From NCBI GenBank assembly GCA_900320085.1, contig ONRC01000011.1, forward strand, positions 1 through 50,189: DNA of 50,189 bases. Direction: 5' to 3'. The notes beneath the pieces were generated by a model. The model was not told where the DNA came from. It did no database searches and was given only the letters and a program-made list of their open reading frames with translations. The position numbers and the translations under genes were made by a program. Position 1 is the stretch's first letter. Every line of letters starts with the position of its first letter. Positions 6,296 through 14,100 of the stretch are shown one piece after another. Origin of the DNA: an uncultured Eubacteriales bacterium (lineage in GTDB: Bacteria > Bacillota > Clostridia > Christensenellales > Aristaeellaceae).

Positions 6296-8569
6296 TTACA
6301 GCAAATTTCTTTGAATCTTACCGCTGATGGTCTTGGGCAGCTCGTCGCGGAAGACCACGATGCGGGGGTATTTATACGGCGCGGTGCGCTGCTTGACGTA
6401 GTTCTGAATTTCTTTCTTGAGCTCCTCGGTGCCTTCCTTGCCCTTGACCAGCACGATGCTGGCCTTGACCACCTGGCCGCGGATGGGATCGGGCGCGGCG
6501 CTGACGCCGCACTCCAGCACGTAGGGCAGTTCCATGATGACGCTCTCGATCTCGAACGGGCCGATGCGGTAGCCGGAGGACTTGATCACGTCGTCCAACC
6601 GGCCCACATACCAGAAGAAACCGTCCTCGTCGCGCCAGGCGGTGTCGCCGGTGTGGTAAAGCCCATCCTCGTGGTGATCCTCGATGCCCACGTAGCCCAG
6701 GTACAGGCCGCAGGCGGGCTTGCCTTCTCCCAGGCGAATGACGATCTCGCCCACTTCGCCGTCCGGCACCGGGTTGCCCTGGGTGTCCACGATGTCCACG
6801 TCGAACAGGGGAGAGGGCTTGCCCATGGAGCCGACTTTCGGCGTCATGCCCACCAGGTTGCCGATGGACAGGGTGGTTTCGGTCTGGCCGAAGCCCTCCA
6901 TCAGGCTCAGACCCGTGGCCTTCTGGAACTGATAGAACACCTCGGGGTTCAGCGCTTCGCCCGCCACCGTGGCGTGGTGGATGGAGCTGAGGTCGTACTT
7001 GCTCAGATCCTCCTTGATCAGCATGCGCAGCATGGTGGGCGGCGCACAGAAGGTGGCGATATTGTACTGCTTGAACAGCGGCAGGATCTCGTCCGCATGG
7101 AAGCGGTCAAAGTCGTACACGAACACCGCCGCCTCGCACAGCCACTGGCCATACAGCTTGCCCCACAGGGCCTTGCCCCAGCCGGTGTCGGAGATGGTCA
7201 GGTGCAGCCGCCCCGGCTCCACGCAGTGCCAGTATTTGGCGGTGATGAAGTGGCCCATGGGGTAGGTGTGGGCGTGGGCCACCAGCTTGGGATAGCCGGT
7301 GGTGCCGGAGGTAAAGAACATCACCATGGGCTCCTTGCCGCAGGCGGTGTCCTCGGTGCGCGGGAAGCGGGAGGAGAAGCGGGCGAAGTCGGCGTCAAAG
7401 TCGTGCCAGCCCTCCCGGCTGCCGCCGCAGAGGATCAGGGTCTTGACGGTGGGGCACTGGGGCAGCGCTTCCTCCACGTGCTCCGTTGCCTTGCCGTGGG
7501 CGGTGCACAGGATGGCGCTGACCTCGGCCTTGTTGAAGCGGTACTCGTAATCGTGGGCCAGCAGCTGGTCGGTGGCGGGAATGGCGATGGCCCCGATCTT
7601 GCACAGCGCCAGCATGCTCAGCCAGAAGTGGTATTGCCGCCGCAGCACCACCAGCACCTTATCGCCCTTCTTGATGCCCAGGGAGCGGAAATAGTTGGCC
7701 GCGCGATTGGATTGCTTCTTCATGTCCAGGAAGGTGAAGCGGCGCTCCTGCTTGTGCTCGTCCAGGTGCAGCATGGCCAGGGCTTCGGGCTTGGTCTCGG
7801 CCAGGGAGTCCACCACGTCGAAGGCGAAATTGAAGGTGTCCAGGTTGGTAAAGGAAATGGACTTGAGCGCGCCGGTTTCGTCCTCCACGGGATGGGCGAA
7901 CTTTTCGTACACGTAGTGCGCGTCCTCGGGCGTCTGGCTGGCCTTGATGGTCTCCATCACCTGGCGTTCTTCCACTTCCTCGCCGGGTAGGATGACGGCC
8001 AGGAACACGCAGTCGTGCCCTTCGGCGGCGATCATGCCGTGGGGGGTGGAGGAATCGTAGTAAATGGAATCGCCCTCCCGGAGCAGCTCGATGTTCTGGC
8101 CCACCTGCACCTTCATGGCGCCGGACAGGATATAGTCAAATTCCTGGCCGGAGTGGGTGGTGGTATGGATGGGCTTGTCCTGGAGCGCGGGGTCGTAGGA
8201 ATAGCGCACGAAGTAGGGCTCGGAAATCTTTTTGCGGAACATGGGGGCCAGGTTGCGGATGTCGATGCCCTGCTCCCGGGCGGTCACCTCGCCAGCGCCC
8301 TTGCGGGTGATGGTGTAGGAGGACAGCATGGCGCTGCGGCCTTCCAGCAGGTCGATCATTTCCACCTTGAAGGTCAGGGCACACTTGTGCAAAAAGGTAA
8401 AGGGCAGGTCCATCCGGGCGTCCTCATACGCCTGGTAGGTTTCCTCGGTCACGTCGGTCATCCGGGCCATTTCCGCCACGGAATACCCGCTGATTTCGCG
8501 CAGCTCCCGGATACGGGCCGCCACCTCGCGCACCTGGTCGGGAATGTGCTGGGCCTGGGCTACGTCCAT
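6296..8569 (-). CDS. XRE regulator-cupin-acyl-CoA synthetase fusion protein
   Basis: A 757-residue fusion. Residues about 12-70 are an XRE/Cro helix-turn-helix; about 120-195 a cupin with HTTTHSGQEFDYILSG and GDSIYYDSSTPHG metal-site motifs; about 245-757 a complete ANL-superfamily acyl-CoA/AMP-forming ligase closest in motif to medium-chain acyl-CoA synthetases. The ligase keeps the phosphate loop FFTSGTTGYPK (418-428), GFGQTET, YHTGDTAWRDEDG, GRLDDVIKSSGYRIG and the C-terminal lysine motif PKTISGKIQRNLL (K751). All three parts look intact. The XRE-cupin front is the usual architecture of small-ligand repressors, so the protein may sense a carboxylic acid or its CoA ester and also activate it. 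The substrate is unknown. Start: GGAGG ahead of ATG at 8569. A T-box leader lies upstream on the same strand. Confidence 0.9.
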   Translation of the reverse strand: MDVAQAQHIPDQVREVAARIRELREISGYSVAEMARMTDVTEETYQAYEDARMDLPFTFLHKCALTFKVEMIDLLEGRSAMLSSYTITRKGAGEVTAREQGIDIRNLAPMFRKKISEPYFVRYSYDPALQDKPIHTTTHSGQEFDYILSGAMKVQVGQNIELLREGDSIYYDSSTPHGMIAAEGHDCVFLAVILPGEEVEERQVMETIKASQTPEDAHYVYEKFAHPVEDETGALKSISFTNLDTFNFAFDVVDSLAETKPEALAMLHLDEHKQERRFTFLDMKKQSNRAANYFRSLGIKKGDKVLVVLRRQYHFWLSMLALCKIGAIAIPATDQLLAHDYEYRFNKAEVSAILCTAHGKATEHVEEALPQCPTVKTLILCGGSREGWHDFDADFARFSSRFPRTEDTACGKEPMVMFFTSGTTGYPKLVAHAHTYPMGHFITAKYWHCVEPGRLHLTISDTGWGKALWGKLYGQWLCEAAVFVYDFDRFHADEILPLFKQYNIATFCAPPTMLRMLIKEDLSKYDLSSIHHATVAGEALNPEVFYQFQKATGLSLMEGFGQTETTLSIGNLVGMTPKVGSMGKPSPLFDVDIVDTQGNPVPDGEVGEIVIRLGEGKPACGLYLGYVGIEDHHEDGLYHTGDTAWRDEDGFFWYVGRLDDVIKSSGYRIGPFEIESVIMELPYVLECGVSAAPDPIRGQVVKASIVLVKGKEGTEELKKEIQNYVKQRTAPYKYPRIVVFRDELPKTISGKIQRNLL

Positions 8570-8574
8570 CTTTT

Positions 8575-8835
8575 TTTCCTCCGTTTCATTTCGTCGCGGG
8601 CGGGTATTGCATACCCCCCGCGTGCCCCCCGCACAGATTTTCTTGTGAACCAGAGGTTCACGGGCAGAAAATCTGCAAGGTGAGAAAATTTCATCCGGTC
8701 ATCTGCGTTCCCTTCTGAAATTTTCCGTCCTCCCGGCGTACACGCCGCCGGTGCGGATTTCAGTCAAGGGGAGTTCCCCCTTGACAATCCCCCTTCTGTA
8801 CCGTTCCCTGAACGGTTTAATCAGAAGGCTTTGTT
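8575..8835. repeat. run of nested-hairpin modules upstream of the synthetase
   Basis: A gene-free stretch made of successive inverted repeats: GGGTATTGCATACCC, CAGATTTTCT with AGAAAATCTG around GTGAACC/GGTTCAC, GAAAATTTCA with TGAAATTTTC, CGGCGTACACGCCG, GTCAAGGGGAGTTCCCCCTTGAC, and ACCGTTCCCTGAACGGT. The linker GTACACGCCGCCG-GTGCGGATT recurs at 10650-10670, tying this to the element at 10443-10742. It separates the T-box terminator from the synthetase start and would form a heavily structured RNA leader. Confidence 0.65.
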
Positions 8836-8860
8836 GTATTTGGGAGTCGGGTTATCCGCA

Positions 8861-9283
8861 AAGAAAAGCCCGCCCCAAAGTGTTTTTGCTTTGAGACGGG
8901 CTGAATGTCAGCTCGCGGTACCACTCAAATTGCGCATTGCTGCGCCGCTCATGAGGCTCGTGTTCCAAGCCCGCTGCTCTGACGCGGCATCACGGAAGAC
9001 GATTAGTTCCGGTTTAGAACCCCTCCGGCGCTGCGCGCCACCTCCCCTGATAGGGGAGGCTCTCTAAGGCTCCCCTATCAGGGGAGCTGTCAGCGAAGCT
9101 GACTGAGGGGTTTCTTCGACCCTCTATGCCATGAACGCTGACTGAGAGGTTTCCCGGTTTCACCGCTTCGGCTCGGAAGGGATGGGCGCGTTGGGAACGC
9201 TCCGCCGCCGGTTTTCAGCTGCCCCGGCTCTCTGGATGCGGCATATTCCCCGCCGTCTTCGTCATCGCCTTTGATATGGAATT
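8861..9283 (-). promoter_or_regulatory. T-box riboswitch leader, divergent from asnA
   Basis: On the minus strand the T-box core GAGTGGTACCGCGAGC lies at 8911-8926. It is followed by a 14-bp terminator stem AGCCCGTCTCAAAG/CTTTGGGGCGGGCT (8867-8902) and TTTTCTTT. Upstream are Stem I hallmarks: GGCGATGACGAAGA near 9262, AGAGAG followed by GCTGAAAACCGG near 9200-9235, and a CCGAGCC closing strand. The specifier loop probably contains TTCCC-AAC-GCG, so an AAC (Asn) specifier is a tentative reading; CGC or GCC are alternatives. A family B-like repeat (9018-9112) seems inserted between Stem I and the T-box core, making the leader about 370 nt long before the core. The next gene in this direction is the XRE-cupin-synthetase 290 nt on. 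Confidence 0.82.
9018..9112. repeat. palindromic repeat inserted in the T-box leader
   Basis: It is bounded by AACCCCTC (9018-9025) and GAGGGGTT (9105-9112). Inside are CCTCCCCTGATAGGGGAGG, CTCCCCTATCAGGGGAG and GGCGCTGCGCGCC, words shared with family B repeats elsewhere in the window. It lies between the T-box Stem I and the antiterminator region. Confidence 0.7.
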
Positions 9284-9289
9284 GCATGT

Positions 9290-9318
9290 AGTGTATCACC
9301 GGCCGGGCGATTTGTCAA
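9290..9318 (-). promoter_or_regulatory. promoter of the T-box leader
   Basis: Minus-strand TTGACA (9313-9318), 17-bp spacer, TACACT (9290-9295). This places the start of the RNA at about 9283, just before the T-box Stem I. Confidence 0.75.
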
Positions 9319-9358
9319 GCTAAGCGATGCAAAAACAGGGGAAAAACAGCTTCGGGAA

Positions 9359-9387
9359 TTGACAAACAGGCCGCTTCTTGCTATCCT
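9359..9387 (+). promoter_or_regulatory. asnA promoter
   Basis: TTGACA (9359-9364), 17-bp spacer, TATCCT (9382-9387), divergent from the T-box promoter 41 bp away. The predicted asnA leader is only about 25 nt, too short for a riboswitch. Confidence 0.75.
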
Positions 9388-9417
9388 CTTTGGGTAATAA
9401 AAAGGAGGGAAATCCGC

Positions 9418-10425
9418 ATGAGCCATGTGATCGTGCCGAAAGGATATACGTCCAGCCTGAGCCTGTATGAAACCCAGGAAGCCATTGCGCTGATCAAAAA
9501 AACCTTTGAAAGCAACCTGAGCCACGCCCTGCATTTAAAGCGCGTATCCGCCCCGCTGTTCGTGGACGGGGCGTCGGGCCTGAACGACGATTTGAACGGC
9601 ATCGAGCGGCCTGTATCCTTTGATATGCTGGAAACCGGTGAGGAAGCCCAGGTGGTGCATTCCCTGGCGAAGTGGAAGCGCTACGCCCTGGCCCGGTATC
9701 ATTTCCCCGTGGGCGAAGGGCTGTACACCGATATGAACGCCATCCGCCGGGACGAGACCCTGGACAACCTGCACTCCGTGTACGTGGACCAGTGGGACTG
9801 GGAAAAGGTGATCGAGGAAAAAGACCGCACCATGGATTTGCTCAAGGACACCATGGAGCGCATCGTGACCGCTATCTGCATTACGCTGGACCGGGTGAAG
9901 TGGGAATATCCCAAGGTGAAAACCACCCTGTGCCGGGACGTTTCCTTCGTGACCACCCAGGAGCTGGAGGACATGTATCCCGACAAAACCGCCAAGGAGC
10001 GAGAGAACCTGTATTTGCAGGAGCACAAAACCGCCTGTATCCTGCAAATCGGCGGGAAGCTGAAATCCGGCAAGCCCCACGATGGCCGCGCCCCGGACTA
10101 CGACGACTGGGAGCTGAACGGGGATATCATGTTCTGGAATGACCTGCTGGGCTGCGCCTTTGAGATTTCCTCCATGGGCATCCGCGTGTCGCCCACATCG
10201 CTGAAGCGTCAGCTGAAATTGGCGGGTAAGGAAGAACGTCGCAAGCTGCCCTTCCACCAGGCGCTGATGAAGGGCGAGCTGCCCTTCACCATCGGCGGCG
10301 GCATCGGCCAGAGCCGCATGTGCATGCTGCTGCTGGGCAAGGCCCACATCGGTGAGGTGCAGTCCTCCTACTGGGACCCCGCCACCCATGAAACCTGCGA
10401 AAAAGCGGGCATCGTGCTGCTGTAA
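9418..10425 (+). CDS. asnA: aspartate-ammonia ligase (asparagine synthetase A)
   Basis: A 335-residue AsnA, which makes asparagine from aspartate, ammonia and ATP through an aspartyl-AMP intermediate; it is a class II aminoacyl-tRNA-synthetase-like fold. Family signatures span the protein: GYTSSLSLYETQEAI at the N terminus, VSAPLFVDGASGLNDDLNG, HSLAKWKRYAL, LHSVYVDQWDWEKVI, and the C-terminal GGGIGQSRMCMLLL ATP-binding motif. The length is typical. AAAGGAGGG precedes ATG at 9418. It is a single gene with its own promoter; the T-box next to it points the other way. Confidence 0.97.
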   Translation: MSHVIVPKGYTSSLSLYETQEAIALIKKTFESNLSHALHLKRVSAPLFVDGASGLNDDLNGIERPVSFDMLETGEEAQVVHSLAKWKRYALARYHFPVGEGLYTDMNAIRRDETLDNLHSVYVDQWDWEKVIEEKDRTMDLLKDTMERIVTAICITLDRVKWEYPKVKTTLCRDVSFVTTQELEDMYPDKTAKERENLYLQEHKTACILQIGGKLKSGKPHDGRAPDYDDWELNGDIMFWNDLLGCAFEISSMGIRVSPTSLKRQLKLAGKEERRKLPFHQALMKGELPFTIGGGIGQSRMCMLLLGKAHIGEVQSSYWDPATHETCEKAGIVLL

Positions 10426-10442
10426 TGCTCAATCAGATAACA

Positions 10443-10742
10443 AAACCACCGGTTGGGCCGGCGATTTCAGCGTGTCGAAAAAGAACTTTTCGACACGCTG
10501 CGAATGAAAGGCCGGTAAACCGTCCTTCCATTCGAAACATCAATTTGCTGTAAAATGGCATTTCAAGCATCAAAAGATGCTTGAAATGCACATTTTACGG
10601 TCGCAAATTGATAAAGGAAGCAACATTCTGTTGCTCCTCGGCGACGTACACGCCGCCGCCTGCGGATTGCAATCGAAGGACTGCGGTCCTTCGATGCATC
10701 CCGGGGACTTTGTCGACAGTCTGAAACCACCGGTTGGGCCGG
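10443..10742. repeat. nested-hairpin element flanked by a 19-bp direct repeat
   Basis: AAACCACCGGTTGGGCCGG occurs at 10443-10461 and again at 10724-10742. Between the copies lie about 260 bp of inverted repeats: CAGCGTGTCGAAAAAG against CTTTTCGACACGCTG, a very long stem from ATCAATTTGC (about 10544) to GCAAATTGAT (about 10612) with an inner TTTCAAGCATC/GATGCTTGAAA hairpin, and ATCGAAGGAC/GTCCTTCGAT near 10670-10694. The linker GTACACGCCGCCG-TGCGGATT is shared with 8725-8760. The arrangement suggests an insertion that duplicated part of the asnA terminator. Confidence 0.75.
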
Positions 10743-10755
10743 TGGTTTTGTTTTT
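10724..10755 (+). terminator. asnA terminator (displaced by the hairpin element)
   Basis: AAACCACCGG and CCGGTGGTTT pair around TTGGG and are followed by TGTTTTTG. The left half of the same stem also occurs directly after asnA at 10443-10461, but there the right arm is CCGGCGATTT and the hairpin is incomplete. Confidence 0.7.
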
Positions 10756-11118
10756 GCGCAATTCATGACAGAATAGAAGCTGCGGAAAAATGGATTGGTC
10801 AGGAAGAAGCCCCGCATTTTTTGGCTGGCGGATATGGGGTCATTGCCGATTATCCGCTCAGATGATTGGGCTGAATGCTGTCCAGCCGGCTTTGTAACTG
10901 AATCTTGAAATAATTCAAAAAGCCGCAATAATTAATTTAGAAAAATGTAACTATTATTTAATAAAGATATTAAAAAGAATTTGCAAATTATGAATTAAAG
11001 TTGTAAAGTATAAAAGAAAAATTGCATCATTTTGGGAAATCGCAATTTTGACAACGATTTTCCTTTGCCTGCGGCTGCTTGTCACAGAGAGAGGAAAATC
11101 CCGTAACAGAGGTGGACC
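10756..11118 (+). promoter_or_regulatory. AT-rich leader and possible promoter of the giant adhesin
   Basis: This stretch has no supportable gene. From about 10905 it becomes very AT-rich. A weak promoter candidate is TTGCAA (10981-10986), 17 bp, TAAAGT (11004-11009). Downstream an inverted repeat AAAATTGC/GCAATTTT (about 11019-11050) could be an operator. The leader to the ATG would be about 110 nt. The promoter is not convincing on sequence alone. Confidence 0.3.
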
Positions 11119-14100
11119 ATGAAACAGAGGGGAACTGGCTTGCCCAAGGTGCTGCTGGCCTTGCTGCTGGCATTCATTCTGACTGTCGCATCGGGCGTGT
11201 TTGCGCTGGCTGAATCCGGCACATCGGAAGGGCACAACAACGAGGGCGACGGCAACAAGATCGAAAGCATCCACATCCACTGGGTAACTGAAGATACGGT
11301 GGATGATCAGGAGCCGAACAACCTGTATCTGAGGACGCGGTCGGACACGGAGCTGACGATGCAGTATCAGATCGACGTCAGTTTCTCGGGACAGTACGAC
11401 TATGAGCCCGGGTCGATCCGGATCACGATCCCGCCGCAGATCTGGCATATGCGGCAACCGGGGAACGAGGACGGAGAGTCGCTGGACGCGGGATACGGCG
11501 GGCTGTCGCTGTCGGTGCCGGACGCGAGCTCGACGAAGACGGACTGGCATTACGAGATCAACGAGGACGGGACGTATTCCATCGTGAACACGAAAAACAT
11601 CGCGGCGACGAGCAAGGCGATGTTCCAGCTTACGGTGCACGGAATTATCCCCCACAACATCGTGGACGAGGACGATTCGGATGATCTGAATGCGCGCTGC
11701 GAAGTGGTGACGCACGAGGGGAACACGATCTGGCTGGATTCAAATACGATCACGGCGAAGATCGACACGGAAGAGACGCTGAGCCACGCGTACAAGAACA
11801 GCGTGTTCTATGAGGACGCGGAATCGGTGCCGGCGTCGCTGCTGGCGAACCTGCCGGAGGGAGCGGACCCGAAGAAGTACGTGTATGTGCGGTGGCGCAC
11901 CTACCCGCAGTACTCGGGGAACCAGAACTTCAGCCTGGACGTGGAGGACCGTGGCAGCGTGCAGGTGGACGGCGCGTATGACCCGGCGGCGGATCTGGCG
12001 CAGCACATCGGCTGCTACAAGGTGATCTACGATGAGGAAGGGCGCGAGGTCGACCTGGTGTGGACGGCGCCGGCAGTGATGCTGGGGGCGGAGAACGGCG
12101 GAACCACGGTAGACAACGTGTGGACAAAGGACGTGCTGACGAACACCTGGAACAACCAGGGCACGCAGCCGTACAACAACGTGTGCAACCTGTGGACGGC
12201 ATACAGCACGGAGGACATGGAGTGGGACACGACGTACCGGATGCTGAACCGGGCGACGTGGACGCTGACGGAGCAGGACCCGGAGGCGGAGTATCCTGAG
12301 AAGCTGGAGAAACCGAAACCGGACCAGAAGGAGGTGACCATAGCCGAAGCGAAGGACTCGACGACGTACACGCGGGCGAAGTGGCAGTACCCTCCGGGAC
12401 GCTTTATGGTGTTCAAATACACGGAGCAGTCCGAGACGCACAAGCACAGCACGATGAGTGCGGACTCGAGACGGTCGGGCAACTATCACCAGAAGAACTA
12501 CACATATGAGATGGCGCTGAACCGGCTGCGGAAGGGCATCGACGTGGAGATGCAGTACGAGGTCCTGACGGTGGGCTACGGCTACATCTTCACCTGCGGG
12601 CCACTGGCGAACGTGGTGGGCTGGGAGGACATCAACGGCAACGAGCACACCGCGCCGCTGGACGAAGGCATCGGGGGAGGCTACGACGACAATTGGGACT
12701 CGGCGGCATGGGCGGAGGACCCGGAACACTACCTGAACTGGTACTACGTGATGGACACGACGGACCGGTGGAACTGGTTCCAGGACGTGTCGGGAACGCC
12801 GGAGAGCCAGCTGATCAAGGCAAACTCGGACGACTATGAATTCAAGGGCGTGACGATCGCGTCGCCGGAGATGTTCGACTGGGACAAGTCGAAGAACCCG
12901 ACGTATTATTTCAATACCACGACCTTCGGCTTCATACCGGATGAAAGCATCCCGAAGCCGGCGGTGGAGCTGTGGGTGGAGCTGAACAACGACGCGGCGC
13001 CGGAGTCCGGGTATGCGGTGGACAAGGATGGCTGGGTGTATGTGGGCAGCTACACCGTGGAGAGCGGCAAGACCCAGTACATCGATTTTGCGGCGCTCGG
13101 CTTTGAGGGCGTCACGGGTTACCGCACGCGCATTGCCTCCAACCAGGCGGCGACGAAGCTGGCGGTGTATCCGCACATCCTGCTGAAGGCGTCGGACCGG
13201 GTCAAGGACATCGTGGAGAACCTGTTCGCGGAGAGCGAGACGCCGTCGACGACATACCGGAATGACGACATGATGTACGTGGACCTGTACCACCATGCGG
13301 AACGCACCGAGGTGGGCGAGGACAAGGACGTGCATCCCAACCAGGCGATTTTCCTGCCTGAAGAGAACTACACACACCTGTATATCTGGCAGGATAACTC
13401 CCGCGCGACCCTGACGGGCGCGGGCTACGGCGCTGTGCCGCACAAGTTTGTGGACTTTGACCGGTTCACGGACAACGATGTGGAGAACCGGCAGGTGGTG
13501 CTGCACTACAGCGCGTACGCGGACGAAATGACGAACCTGACGAGCGTGGCGAACTGGCGTGAGGCCGTGCAGCTGGGGGCCGTGAAGGAAGAAACGAGCG
13601 GCGTCTGGTACGACCTGCTGCCGGAGGGCGTGGTGCCGCTGATGGACACAGTGTCGCTGCGGCCGGGAGACACGCTGAAATCGAAGCGGACGATCGACAA
13701 CTATGAGGGCACGGGCCGGATCCTGCTGATCGTGGAGGCGGACCTGAAGGCGGCGCCCGCGAAGCAGTATATCCACGGGAGCTACAACAGCTATGTGAGC
13801 GACTGCCCGCGGCTGAGCTTCGACGCGACGTATACCTGGACGGACATCAACACGCTGGGCAGCCATCTGGTGAACTATGTGGCTTTCGAAAGCGGGGACG
13901 ACGAACGGCTGGGCACGCTGAGCGGACGAATCGGCGAGGCGGACGCCATGGTGCGGCAGAACAACAACTATACGCCGAACCGCGAGCCGCAGGACATCGT
14001 GAAGGCGATGACAAACCTTGATCCGAATTCGGACGAGGAACGCTTTGTGTACGCAAAAGCAGATGTGAACCTGACGGTGGACCAGATGGCGCAGACGGAA

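Noticed and set aside
8861..9283. The T-box as the control element of asnA
   Set aside because: GGTACC is palindromic, but the flanking core, the terminator and Stem I order fit only the minus strand. asnA has its own promoter downstream of this region and a leader of about 25 nt.
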